64,000 nt of DNA from Hyperoplus lanceolatus. Its lineage: Eukaryota; Chordata; Actinopteri; Uranoscopiformes; Ammodytidae. Both the position numbers and the translations under genes were made by a program. The stretch is from NCBI GenBank assembly GCA_026929865.2, contig CM049404.1, forward strand, positions 9,125,501-9,189,500, in the 5' to 3' direction. The notes under the pieces were generated by a model, which saw nothing but the letters and a program-made list of their open reading frames with translations, was not told the DNA's origin and searched no databases. How positions within the stretch are numbered: position 1 is the stretch's first letter; each line of letters begins with the position of its first letter. Of this stretch, positions 1-13,244 are shown in pieces.

Positions 1-2209
<2,209 letters not shown>

Positions 2210-2457
2210 GTATGGAGGCGATAGAGTGTTCCCTGCCCCTGGATGGTGGACGTGTCCCCCTCAGTTTCCTCTCTGAGGACAGTTTCCGGGAGTGCCGTGG
2301 TATCCTCTCCCTCACCGACATCCTCATCGTCATCTTCTCAGGCATCTGCGTCTCAGTGGCGGCCATCATTGCCAGCTTCTTCCTGGCCTCCACAGTCCAC
2401 TGCTTCCAGCGCCTCAGCAGAGGCGGCAAAGGAGACGACGAGGAAGGGAATGACTGA
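2210..2457 (+). CDS. lrrc38: Last coding exon of a leucine-rich-repeat BK-channel gamma subunit (LRRC38-like), partial
   Basis: The exon follows a pyrimidine-rich acceptor (ag at 2208-2209), starts in phase 1 and stays open for about 82 codons to TGA at 2455-2457. It encodes the end of an LRR C-terminal cap, with the two cysteines in the IECSLP and FRECRG contexts. A single hydrophobic membrane helix follows (LIVIFSGICVSVAAIIASFF), then a short tail ending in acidic residues. This matches the C-terminus of human LRRC38 as I remember it, including the cap wording, the helix and the acidic end. LRRC38 is a single-pass auxiliary gamma subunit that shifts voltage gating of the BK (KCNMA1) potassium channel at the plasma membrane. 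The LRR part and signal peptide lie outside the window. LRRC26, LRRC52 and LRRC55 are related alternatives but fit less well. The gene lies on the same strand as vps13d, about 10 kb upstream. Confidence 0.8.
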
Positions 2458-3089
2458 TGGGGGACAAGGACTAGGGTGACTGAATTACATAAAATGCAAG
2501 TGTTCACCACTAAACTCATGCTCAGAGGTCCTGTTGGCATCCCAGAGAAAGCTAGACAAAACGTGAGAGCGAGGAGAGATGGTGGTGGGGAGGGTGAAAA
2601 TAGCCACACAATGAAAGCTCTTACCTTGTCAAAAACCAACGTCACGCTCCATGAGAATTCCAGATTGGTTTGAGAAACTCAAGATAGGGTTGAATCACTG
2701 TGAAAAGGTATTGTGTTCACTGAATGTAGCAGTTTTTACCACTGTGTACAGTACGGACTGTAAAGACACTGGTCAGCGAAATGGCATTTATTACAAACAG
2801 TAGAGCTGTAGCATTGCACAATAGAAAACAGCTCTCCTCATTAGGCCTGAGACTGGTAGATGTTTTAACTAGAAAGAGATGAAGGGACGAACGTCTGTCG
2901 TGGTACTAAAGGACTACAGGAAATCAAAGATTGCCAAGGGTTCTCCAACAAGTGTTCCCTATTGTGTTAATAGGAAGATGTCACAGTCTGAGCTAACCAG
3001 TAAAACCCCAGTCCTTTATTGTTGGCCCACTCCTGTAGAGGTCATCATAGGTCTGGGAATACATACCCAAAACAAAAAGGAGCCATAAC
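2458..3089 (+). other. Probable 3' UTR and downstream flank of the lrrc38-like gene
   Basis: This follows the stop codon directly. No clear polyadenylation signal with a GT-rich downstream element could be fixed, so the transcript end is unknown. Open frames here have no recognisable protein similarity. Confidence 0.4.
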
Positions 3090-3561
3090 TTAAAGGTCAC
3101 ATATCATGCTCATTTTCAGGTTCAAAATAGTATTTTGGGGTTTCTATTAGAAACTGTGTTGTGTCCAAAAACACCTTTTTTATCATAGAGCCTTGGCTGA
3201 ATCTACTATTTTCATCCTCTGTCTGAAAAGCTCTGTTTTAGAGCCTGTCTCTTTAAGCACAATGGCCTTCCAAAAAGCCCAGTGTACTCTTATTGTTCCT
3301 GAATCTAACTGCCAGTTGGATTCAGGGCTATCTTGGGTTGTGCTTATCAAAAGTGGGGGTAGTGCTATGTTATGTTGGGAATGGGGGGGGGAGGGTGTGG
3401 CTTCTACCCTTATGTCATAATAAGGGGAGGGAAATCTGACTGGTTAACAGAAAGGTGGAGGTGGAGAGAATGAGGCAGAAGTTATTTTTTTCTCATAGCC
3501 TCCATTGGGTGTCTCCAGTCACACCAGGGAAATTGCACCTTGCGTAATAGGTGACCTTTAA
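3090..3561. mobile_element. TTAA-ended MITE (teleost 'TTAAAGGTCACATATCATG' family)
   Basis: The ends are inverted: TTAAAGGTCAC on the left and GTGACCTTTAA on the right, each including a TTAA. The left-end wording is one I recognise from many dispersed copies in teleost genomes. TTAA ends are the target preference of piggyBac-type transposases. The interior (472 bp overall) has no transposase, so this is a non-autonomous copy. Confidence 0.75.
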
Positions 3562-3685
3562 GTGTTGATAAGCTGTTGAGTATTGTATTTTGAGATTACT
3601 TTTAACACTTTTTACACAAATCAAAGGGTGATTGGTGCTCCGGTAGGCAACCATCAATGAACACATCATAAAACTTACTAGTACC

Positions 3686-3875
3686 CCCTTTTCCACCAAC
3701 GATACCAGGTTCCAGTTCCGGGCCAGTGCTAGAGCCGGTTCACAGCTGGTTCAACTTGGGAACCTATTAAGAACCACATTGTTTTTCCACCGGGAACCGG
3801 CTCCCTGGCGGTGGAAAACCAAATTATTGGTTCCCGATTGGGCACCGGCCCCGATTTTGCGTTGGTGGAAAAGGG
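3686..3875. mobile_element. Small palindromic MITE with CCCTTTTCCACCAACG ends
   Basis: The left terminus reads CCCTTTTCCACCAACG and the right terminus is its near-perfect inverse (CGTTGGTGGAAAAGGG with one change). The roughly 190-bp interior is itself foldback-like: GGTTCC/GGAACC and ACCGGC/GCCGGT blocks appear in both orientations. There is no coding capacity. It is a common type of teleost DNA-transposon derivative; the superfamily is not assigned because I could not define a target-site duplication. Confidence 0.7.
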
Positions 3876-4989
3876 ATAGGATGAACGAGGCAAAATCCAA
3901 CATGCCAGGCTTTTTTTTTTGCTGTTGCATTGATTCTCTTTCCACTGTAATATTCTACAGCAATTGATGAAATCCTTATTCCACCATTACTCACAACCAA
4001 GATGGACTCGGGAACATTATAATGAAACATAGACCTGAGTCCTAATGCAATTTCATGCAGTTTATCACAACTGTGTGAAAATGACTGCAGTCAAAATAAG
4101 ATTGGAGCAGTACAACCCTACGTGCAGCAGACCCATGCAGAATAAACAAACTGCAAGTTGTGTGCAAGAGTCTTCAAAGCTAGGATTCTCATTAATACAA
4201 TTAAACAATGAGGCCACTGTAAGAAATTATTCAAGCAAGTCACAATCAGAACAGCTGAGCTTTGTTTGGAAAGTAATTCTAAAAATGGTTTGAAGTCAAA
4301 GCCTAAGCAGAGCGCAGTGGGCTATGGTTTGTTTTGGGACCTCTGGTTTTCATAGGTTCAGGTCTGCCCAAGGCCTCTACTGACAGGGTCCACTGGTAAA
4401 GCTTGTGGATAAGTGCCTTGCTCAATAGCATTTTGGTAGTTGAAAGAAAAGTTGTCAGGATTTTAAAGTGAGCTTTCATATACATTGACAACACATTTTC
4501 CTTTGATTCAATTTTTTTGTTCTCCACTGAAGCAATAATATTTCCAGTACAGCCAACAGTAGCAGAGAAATTGGACTTTCCCTCTTCACATAGCCTTACC
4601 AAAAGAGCCTACATGCACCGGTTTGCCAGCTGAAGGCAACTGTACATTATAAAGTATCAGTTTAACTTCAGTCCATTCAACTGTACTTTTCAAAAGTAAC
4701 AGAAACATTGTATTACACAATGTTTTATTGATAGGTTATTGGCCAAAATATACACAAATACTCTTTTGGAACACAGGCAGAGTATGTAGCACATGCAGTG
4801 TTAGTGGCTCCGTGCCACTAACACTGAACGACCCAAAGAAGGTTTTAATAGGACGAGTTGTGTTCGGGGTACAGGTTTAAAAAGTACCTGGCTTTCTACC
4901 TGCCCATCTGACTTCCATGGCAACAAGTTCATGCCCCATTTCTTAAGGCTTTCTGGGAGCTTGCGGGTACACGTTTTTCTACATTATGA
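3876..4989. other. Intergenic, nothing recognised
   Basis: AT-rich unique-looking DNA. There are no supported exons, no RNA gene and no clear repeat structure. Confidence 0.5.
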
Positions 4990-5395
4990 TACTATATTTG
5001 ACAAATGAGATTATTTTTTGGGAATCTGGCTGCAGGGATTTGCTCCATTTCAGACATAAGAGCATTAGTGAGGTACAACACTGATGTTTGGGTGATCTGG
5101 CACACAGTCGATGTTCCAGTGTGTTCCAAAGGTGTTGTATGGGGCTGATGTTGTAGCTCTGTGCAGACCGATCAAGCTCTTCCATGCCCAAATGGTAAAA
5201 GCGTTTTCTTACTGAGCAGGCTTTTTGTTTTTACACACGTATATTGTCATGTTAAACAGGAAAGGGACAAACACAAGCTGTTGGAAAATCCACAATGTCA
5301 GAAAATCACTATTGTCTCAAAATCCATAGCTGTTGTAGCATTAAAATGTCCATGAGATGGAATTAAGGGGCTATACCAAAAACCAAGAAAAGAAG
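4990..5395 (-). pseudogene. Decayed Tc1/mariner-like transposase remnant
   Basis: Read on the minus strand, the frame ending near 4982 contains wording typical of the C-terminal third of Tc1-like transposases: an IQHLWNTLEHR block in place of the usual 'NPIEHLW' motif (which holds the last catalytic acidic residue), followed by a RLCAR segment and a degenerate tail. On the plus strand the same DNA matches, with many changes, a repeat consensus I recognise from fish genomes ('CATTAGTGAGGT', 'CAAAGGTGTT', 'TGTAGCATTAA'). The catalytic Glu position reads Gln, and frame breaks are frequent, so it is not functional. Confidence 0.6.
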
Positions 5396-8249
5396 ACGCA
5401 GACCAAAAGTAAGGTATGCAGACAGGAGTCTGAACCTGGCCATATATTTTATTAATTTTATTTGATCCACATGGATCTAACATGTATAGATTTGAAACCC
5501 CCATCCCATTTAATTTTGTTGTTCAATTTCTAATGATATTAGATCAGTTTTTCTCACATGATGATGACACAACATTGAAGTAGCATCTATCATTCCATAA
5601 TTGTGTTAAAGTTAAATCATATGGTAGCTGCTTGGTTACTTTTTCACAACATGTACAGTAAATAAATGCCTCGTAGAGATGACAGCAGCCGCCACTGTGG
5701 CCAAAGGCCAAAGCCAGGAGTGCCTTTAGATGGCCAGTATTATTTAATACCATTTAATCTTGACTGCAAAAAACCTAGTTTCCCAGGTCGAAAGCTCCTA
5801 TCCACACCATTTTTAGAATAAAACGTAAGATCTCTCCCCATTAGATTAGCAATCATCTATCATCCAGGACACTGAGAAAATGTCCTCTTCATTCTTTTTT
5901 TGTGGGTAGAAAGCTCTCGGGCAGAAATGAGAGTTTCATGTTAAGTTACATGTTCATAATTTGGTGCTAATAAGGTCAATTAGAGAAAAAGTTCTGAGAG
6001 ATTTTTCTGATTAGTTGTTTTAAATTACTCATTTTAGTGGGTTTGAGGGTGTCTGACATTGAGCCATGACCGCAGCTATTCAAACATTAGGCCTGGTGTC
6101 AATGGGGACGTCATTACTTCTCATGGGTTCCTTGATAGAGATGCAAAGTGCTCTATTATACAGAAAGCAAAGGCTTGGGGGTCTCATTAAAAAGTTATGG
6201 GTGATATCACATAGACCACATGTCCATATTTTCCCACAGTAGGCCTATATCTTTGTGGTATCCATGGCAACAAGCATCATTGTCTATAGTGTTATGCCTA
6301 TGATGAATTTATTTATTTACCCTTTTGACAGAATATGGACAGCTCTTGTATTTTTCTCTATGTGATACTGACTTTGTGTTTCAAAGTTATGACATGGAAA
6401 ATCAGTGTATATGGTCTATGGTCATTGTATCTGTCATCGGCTATCAACATTCCCCCTCAAGATATGTAAATGTATGACATAGGTGTGAATTGGTCTGTTC
6501 ACCCCCTATTCTCACTTGATTTTGAACGCCACATCAGATCATCATGCCAGTCTTTCTCACTGCCTACTAGTCTTCCGTGTTGAAGAAAATGGGAACATAA
6601 ACCTCAACAATAGATCAAGTATTAAAGAGCATTAGTATGCTGTAAGCATCTGTGCTGGTTATACTAAGCTAAGAATGGTAAACATGTAAAGGCTTTGTCA
6701 GCCTGTAAAGACTATCTCCCTGGACATACTACAAGCATAAGTGTGCAGTCAGTTGGGTTCTCAGATTTGAAAGGGCTTCATGTGATATGGCTACTGAGGA
6801 TGAACAAAGACTGTCAGGACTTTTCAGTGTGTGACATAAAATGTGTCAGAGCATAACAGAAAATGTAATAAAGTTATTTTGCTCGGAAATGTAAATGTTG
6901 TAAGTCCAGTTTGTTCTGTCCGATAAAACTGTTAACCTACATTTTCCAAATGTTGTGTTTGTTATTATCACCGGATGAAACAAAGTTGAATGACTATTGC
7001 AGCTCGATACAACAACTGAAGAAACATCCATCCCTATCCCCAAAACCAACAATCGGAAAATATATTAGCTCCACTTTCATGTACCCTACGAAACATGAGA
7101 GCACTTTAGCAAGCTATTGTGGAGTGAAATGTCCACTACAAATACAATGTAACAAGCACTAACATAAGCTAAGACAGGATTTGACAGGTAGCTACCATTA
7201 GTTTATAAATATATGTGTAAGTGAAAAGATAAATTGACTCTACATACTTGCGATTAGGTTTTTCAGGTAAACTTGTGTTGCCTGCAGTTTCAGAGGCTCC
7301 ATAGAGGAACTGCTTTGTGGCTCATATCTTTCCAACTCTCTAATTAACTTGATGACACAAGGTTGAGATCCCTCTAAACATTGTGCTGTCTGCAATACAT
7401 ATAATAAGTACATTACCATTATGTCGATATATTCCTTTAAGATTGGAGCAAAATGAATAGAAAATAAATAGCTGTTTGGACTGCCAAACTCAGCATACAA
7501 TCTTACCTTTTCAGCTTTTCACTACAAATAAATACAGTATCAATCTGGTGCAATGGCAATTAGGAATGTTAAGGAAAAGGATCGTTAATCACATCAAAGA
7601 ATTGTTCTGCATGTATACCGATTTATGGAAAATATTTGTTACAGATAGTTTTAACCAAGATTTAATTTTCTTCTAGTGAGAGCACGCTGGGAACAGTAAA
7701 GGACTGTGAACAGACAGCGGTGTGCAATGTGTGCTGCAGAATGAATCTGTAGCCTCTGGAAAAAAAGTGCACAAACAAATGTAATGGTAAAACTAGAGCG
7801 TTATGTCAGATTGAGGAGCACACTCCAGTGCACAGCTCAGGAGAATACTGCGTGAGCGGAGGGAAGATGAAGCAGTTTGTGCCCTTTGTGTCCGGATGGA
7901 AGGATGGAGACCATGAGGGCAGGAGGAGGAGGATAACATGGGCAGAAAATGAGAAATTTCCCCTCCTTCCTATTAATTCATATTGTCGCCATGGTTACTT
8001 GGCCGAAACACAAAGGTGGGTTCTCACATACACTGAATTGTTCAGTGAGCAGTGAGCATTAAATTGAGATTTCAGAGATATTGCCTCATCACAGACAGCT
8101 GTGTAGAGTCACTCAACGCTCATTCTTGCATCCATAAAGTGCACAAATTGCATTGTGGGATTGTTAGCAGTGTGTGAAATCGATGCCTTTCAACCACCTT
8201 GCACACTACATTTGGCAAAAACATAAGGCAAACTGAGTTTTTAGGAACA
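5396..8249. other. Intergenic, AT-rich, no gene recognised
   Basis: The longest open frames are under 90 codons and lack recognisable domains or convincing splice-site-bounded coding blocks. No tRNA, rRNA or hairpin RNA stood out. Confidence 0.5.
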
Positions 8250-8505
8250 ATTCAATATATTGGGAAATACTCTTATTTGCTTACTCCACAATAGTGCTTG
8301 GTTTAGATGGATGTCGGTCTCGTGGGTGTGTTAAGTACAGAGCTGGAGTCAGGGTGTGGTTTGCGTAGCTTAGCATAAAGACTGAAAGCAGAGGGAAACA
8401 ACTAGCCTGGTTCTGTCCAAAGTTTAAAAAAATAAACCTACCAACACCTGTAAAGCTCACTGATTAATATGTGGTATCCTTGTTTGTTCTATATGAACGC
8501 AGATA
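8250..8505. repeat. Dispersed teleost short repeat ('TTAGCATAAAGACTG' family)
   Basis: The block from 'ATTGGGAAATAC' through 'GCTTAGCATAAAGACTGAAA' and 'AACTAGCCTGGTTCTGTCCA' to 'CCTGTAAAGCTCACTGATTA' closely follows a short interspersed repeat that I know as abundant in percomorph fish. It has no coding content. Its presence is one reason for suggesting a percomorph source. Confidence 0.65.
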
Positions 8506-9323
8506 TATTCTCCTTTCACTCTCAACCAGAGAGTAAATAAGCAATTTGTCAAAAATGTTGGGATACATTTCTCCTCCACCACATTCTTGATCATTATTCA
8601 TTACTTCACTCATAATTTTCCAAAGGATAATTTTGTGTTTTAGTTGTATTTTAAACTGGTCATCTAATGAGTTTGTATATCTTACGTGAAGAACCTGGTG
8701 TACAAATATGGTTTCCATGCCTAAAGAAGAACACAAATGATATGTGTTCCTAAAAATCTACATTGTTAGGATTCTGTGGTGCCTTCTAACTCTGGCCTTT
8801 GCTCTCACAGTGCAGAAACACATCATTCAAGACAGCATCAGACTGAGTCCATGCAGCAGCAGTATGCAACTTGACCTACTTACCAGGTCTTGTTTGTCTC
8901 AGCTGTGGACACTGAAGCCCGGGGCTCTATAATGTTGCAACCTGCACTTGTTCCAAAAAAAAACTGCCTGTAATACATGCACATTTCATGTTTTTGGGCT
9001 TCAGGACTGCAGAATGTGACATGGTAGCTGATCCAGGAACAGGGGTGTAGTCTACAAGGAGGTTTTTCAAGATCACAAGTGTTAACAATTTATCAGATAA
9101 GAAATAGCAGTTGAATAGTATTAGGGATTAATGACTATTTGTTTATTTCCGAAAATTCTCCACCAAAAAGCAGAACTATACAGTAAATCTATGTGTGATA
9201 TAACATTCTATGATTTAGATTCCGAGTCTATGATATAGTACAACTGGTTCTACTAATCTGTAAAGTACAACCACATCGGCAGTGTATGATTTTGGATTAA
9301 AGTGCCTTGAATCCTTTCAGGTG

Positions 9324-9324
<1 letters not shown>
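8506..9324. other. Intergenic, nothing recognised
   Basis: No exon, RNA gene or structured repeat could be supported. Confidence 0.45.

Positions 9325-9418
<94 letters not shown>
9325..9418. repeat. (TG)n microsatellite, about 94 bp
   Basis: A perfect TG dinucleotide run. Open frames through it are low-complexity and not genes. Confidence 0.97.
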
Positions 9419-9420
<2 letters not shown>

Positions 9421-10319
9421 ATGACGTGACGGCAGTGGCTCATCCAGATGTGGATGCCCGGTAGTGGATCTGTGAGGTGGAACAGATGGCCCCTGTTCCA
9501 GTGTATAGGCCTTTCCTGGATTATGTGGGGAGGTGACATAAGAGCTAGGCAACGGGCTTGGGGGGGTTTATTAGTGTCAGCACTAGTGTAGTGAGGGATT
9601 CACATCTGCCACGGCCCGGGTGGGTGTGGGGGGGCGTAATGTTTCTCTTGTGCTCTCTGTTTGCAACATGTAGCGGCAAGGGAAATGCTGAGTAACGATT
9701 TAAACAGCATAAAAAAGGACACATAAATCGAGATTACAAAGTGTTTACAGATTTAACAGCAAGAGATCCTTATGAATGATCCAAAGATTAGTTGTTGACC
9801 ACCCCATCACATAATGGGCTCTGGTCATTGTGTAAATTCCCTATCAGATTCAAGTACAGTGCATTTAACAGATTACACATGACGGCTGCAATACTTTGCC
9901 CACAGACACCAGATTGTAACATTTAATTTCATTGTAATTCAATGTAATTTCAACAAGAAATTTTCTTTTTGTCAATATATTGGGAACTATTGAGAAATTA
10001 TTTTCATTAAAATAACAAACTGATACAATGTTTTTTTCATATATTATGAAAAAAATATTAAAAGTAAAACATTTAATATGTCTTGTCTTGTAGGTGAGGG
10101 ATATCTGACAGAGCCGCTGTCCCTCCCAGCTGATAGTGGTTGGGGAGATTACACTGTGGTCTGGATGGATTAGTGTTCTCACTGCATTTAGCATCACTGA
10201 GATGAAGAGATGAAACCAGGCCAGTAATTACACATGCAGCTTTAAAAAAAATGTGCTTCAGCAGAAACCCTGGTTAATACTATGGTGATGGATTTTTGGC
10301 AGCATAAAGTACATACATT
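9419..10319. other. Intergenic, nothing recognised
   Basis: Mixed AT-rich sequence with a G-rich patch around 9550-9635. No supported features. Confidence 0.45.
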
Positions 10320-10670
10320 GGGGCGACCGTGGCTCAGGTGGTTAAGCGGGTTGGCCAATGATCCAAGGGTTGGCAGTTCAATCCCCACTCTGCCACCTGT
10401 GTCATGGTTGTTGTGTCCTTAGGCAAGACACTTTGCCCACCTTGCCTCGTGTGAATGTGTATGACTGCTGTATGTTTGAGGTGGTGGTCGGAGGGGCCGT
10501 AGGCGCTGAATGGCAGCCACACCTCCGTCAGTCTGCCCCAGGGCAGCTGTGGCTACTATGGTAGTTTACCACCACCAGTATGACTGTGTGTGAATGAATG
10601 GAACCTGGAACCCTGTAAAAGCGTCTTTGAGTGCCTTGAAAAGCGCTATATAAATCCAATCCATTATTAC
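10320..10670 (+). mobile_element. tRNA-derived SINE, near full length
   Basis: The head has RNA polymerase III internal promoter boxes: an A box (TGGCTCAGGTGG, 10330-10341) and a B box (GGTTGGCAGTTCAATCC, 10368-10384), spaced as in a tRNA gene. The body contains the 'TGTGTCCTTAGGCAAGACAC' block typical of fish tRNA-SINEs. The tail ends with a 'GCGCTATATAAATCCAATCC' stretch and ATT-rich end. Related copies lie at 44416-44632 and 51114-51400. The tRNA-like head is part of the SINE and is not a functional tRNA gene. Confidence 0.85.
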
Positions 10671-11930
10671 ATCGGGATACTGTCACACTGGAGAGTACTT
10701 TATCAAAAGTGTAATCTTGGCTTCTTCTGCCACTGCTATTATGAAACAAAAATTCTTCTCTTTTCCATAATCCGTTATTCATTGCTTTAGAAGATGAGAG
10801 GGAATCACCTGACGTTCAATATAAGACTCAAGATAAGACTGAGCTTGTGTTTTGCTGTCTTTTATCATTGACAATCCTTCAGTGGCGTGTTCACGGTTTT
10901 TTCACTGGGGTGGCAGTGGGGCACTGATTTATGAAGGGCCGCTTAAAGTGTCTCTGACTTGGCAAGACCCTGTAACACTGTTGGGAGACCAACTTGGAGA
11001 GCAGGAAGTCTGTGTTTGAGCCTTGATGATTAACCTTTGAACTAGGCTACTTGTCAGATTGTCTAGAATGTGGATCCAAGAACAATCCTGATTCACAAAT
11101 ATGTTTACCTGGGTAAGAAGAAGTAGGCCGGTGCATGTTTCAGGAATCAGACTAAGAGATTTTTGATGAAGCAAATCCTAAAGAAACTAACACAACATTT
11201 ATTTAAAAGGCCAGGCAATACATCAAACTGGGACTAGAGGATTCTGCTGTTCAGAAAATATATTTCTTAATTTTCATTCGACTTGCTTTTGAATCAGCTG
11301 GTAGGCCTATCATGTTAATGAGTAATTGAACACATTTTGTACTTGTGGACCACTATTCTAGTAGTCCATGTTGGAAGTTGGAAGGTCATGCTTACATTTC
11401 ACATCTCATGCAGGCCTAGCCTATCAAACAGTTGCCTGCCAAAGACACTTTGCTGCTGAACTCTGATTCTAGCAGGTCTCAGACAACTGCGCCTCTCTGT
11501 GGACGAAAAGGGAACTGCTCGTGCTGTGTTTGCGGTCTGTTCTTTCTTCCCGTGCCTGGCGGTGTACAAGAGTTTGATCATTCTACAGAGATAACTTCCC
11601 AGTTGACAGTTCTGTAAACTTTACAATTAATAATCGATGCATTATGGTAATACGTTCACAGCCATCAGCAAGAAAACAATGTCTGTTTAGCTTCGAATAA
11701 ATAGGCCTCGGCGATCTCACAAAACCGAACTAACCCCAATTGAAATCTTGTAAATATTATTCAATAATAAACTACATTACAATTTTCCAGCTGCTACAGT
11801 TATCAGTTACAAAGCCACTGTTAGATGGTGAATGAAAGTTGAATACAGAACATTTAAATTAGAAGTTCAGTGTAGAATCGGCATTTTCCCGGTTTGCCCT
11901 CAACGCAACACGAAAAGAATGGTTTGTTTT
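10671..11930. other. Intergenic flank upstream of vps13d
   Basis: No coding exon was recognised. The sequence changes towards the vps13d promoter after about 11.9 kb, where CpG becomes more frequent. Confidence 0.45.
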
Positions 11931-11980
11931 CATCACGTGACAGGAAGTGTGTGTTGGAACTTGAACGCAGTTAGGAAGTG
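11931..11980 (+). promoter_or_regulatory. vps13d: Likely vps13d promoter motifs: E-box/CLEAR-type palindrome and two ETS sites
   Basis: TCACGTGA lies at 11933-11940. This palindrome is the core of bHLH-ZIP (USF, MITF/TFEB 'CLEAR') sites. It directly abuts an ETS-type CAGGAAGTG (11941-11949), and a second AGGAAGTG lies at 11973-11980. This arrangement, with no TATA box seen, just ahead of a CpG-containing first exon, fits a housekeeping promoter. The transcription start is not visible from sequence alone, so some of these sites could lie inside the first exon. Confidence 0.55.
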
Positions 11981-11989
11981 GGTTTTATT

Positions 11990-12454
11990 TACGATGTAGC
12001 GACACTCAACCCTGAAGTCTTAAAATACAACAATCACTCCGGTATTCTGGGGAGGTTACTCTGTGTTTTCCATGAAAACAAGCGCGGTTACTATCGCCTC
12101 TTCGTCAGACTTACCTCCCGCTGTCCGTTCTCGGTTGTGAGCGCTCAACCTTCGCGTGCTAGGGGGCTAGCTGCTGCTAGCTAAGTTGGACCACAACCTT
12201 GCCCTTTCCGACACCACAACGGCCACGAGTTTTGTGGTTCCCGCTGGTGTCGACCGCTTACGAATAAGTCTGTCGTCATTTTCACTGTGTTAATGTTAAG
12301 CTGATATCTGTGAGTTAATGTTTATAAAACGCTTGCACGGTGACGCTAGCTGTCCTGTCCTTAGTGGGTTAGACAGGACATGACAACCTACTGACAGTGA
12401 CATTAAACTGGCAGCGACATGGACTCAGCAAAGCTACAACTGTCGTCATAGGCG
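11990..12454 (+). other. vps13d: vps13d non-coding first exon (5' end approximate)
   Basis: The 3' boundary is a strong donor (GCG|GTGAGT, exon end 12454). The 5' limit is a guess placed after the promoter motifs. The region is richer in CpG than its surroundings. It contains an 11-codon upstream ORF (ATG at 12419, TAG ending 12451) whose ATG has G at -3 and G at +4, a favourable initiation context. Exon 2 probably starts at 13159, after the acceptor TTTTTAG, and carries the start codon at 13245. Confidence 0.6.
12419..12451 (+). CDS. Short upstream ORF in the vps13d leader
   Basis: ATG GAC ... TCA TAG gives ten codons plus stop, entirely within the predicted first exon and ending three bases before its donor site. 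The start context (GACATGG) is strong. In vertebrate genes, upstream ORFs of this kind often lower translation of the main frame, so a modulating role is possible. Whether the transcript includes this ATG depends on the true transcription start, which is not known. Confidence 0.45.
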   Translation: MDSAKLQLSS

Positions 12455-13244
12455 GTGAGTCCTTCACCCTGCTGTTTGTATAAATAAATAAAACATTGAC
12501 ACTGAGTTCACGCTAGCTGTAGTCACAATGTTATGATGGTGCTTTGTTAATTGCTAACTATAGTTGAGCATGTCAAAGTTACTGGTACTCTGCCAACGTC
12601 GGATAAGTAGGCTAAGTAAGCCATGGTCACCCACTCACGTCTCTCTTTTAATTCTGTAACTTACTGTAATGTTTGCTGTCCTCGACACTGCACGGGGTCA
12701 CAGTGGCAGACTGCTGTCTGACGCCAAATTGTTGCTTCTTAATTAATTTATCCACCTAGCTAATAAAAGTAACGTCATTGGTTTAGAGTCAACGTTATCA
12801 CTAAACATTCAATTTCAAAAAACGACACACGGACTGTTAATTATCGTGGTAAACTCGTTTTGACAGACACGCACCTTGTATAACTAGACACGAGTCGGTT
12901 TTAGGGGTCACTATCAGGAATTGGATGGGACTATTTGAGCAGTGTACATTTAGGTTTTATAAGGCAATTGTCTTATGTCTTATATGCCGAATCAATCGAC
13001 AGACTTACAGTTTTTGAAATGTCTGTAAAGTGATACCAAAACATTTATTTTCATGTGTCTGTGAGTAAGATAACTTTTAAAATGCTTGGTTTAAGAATAG
13101 ATTACATATGAACACTCCCCTTAACAGGAAAATGCAATGTGTCCTCCTATGTTTTTAGGCTTTGAACACCTCCTCTGTGAGGACTACAGCCCAGAGGGTT
13201 AGTGATTTCATCGTCACAAGAGCTCTCATCTTCCCTGCTACAGG

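Noticed and set aside
7828..8055. 75-codon plus-strand frame in the intergenic region
   Set aside because: No recognisable domain and no repeat or splice context supporting a gene.
10320..10395. Possible tRNA gene
   Set aside because: A and B boxes are present, but the region continues directly into a SINE body and tail, and the cloverleaf pairing is not convincing.
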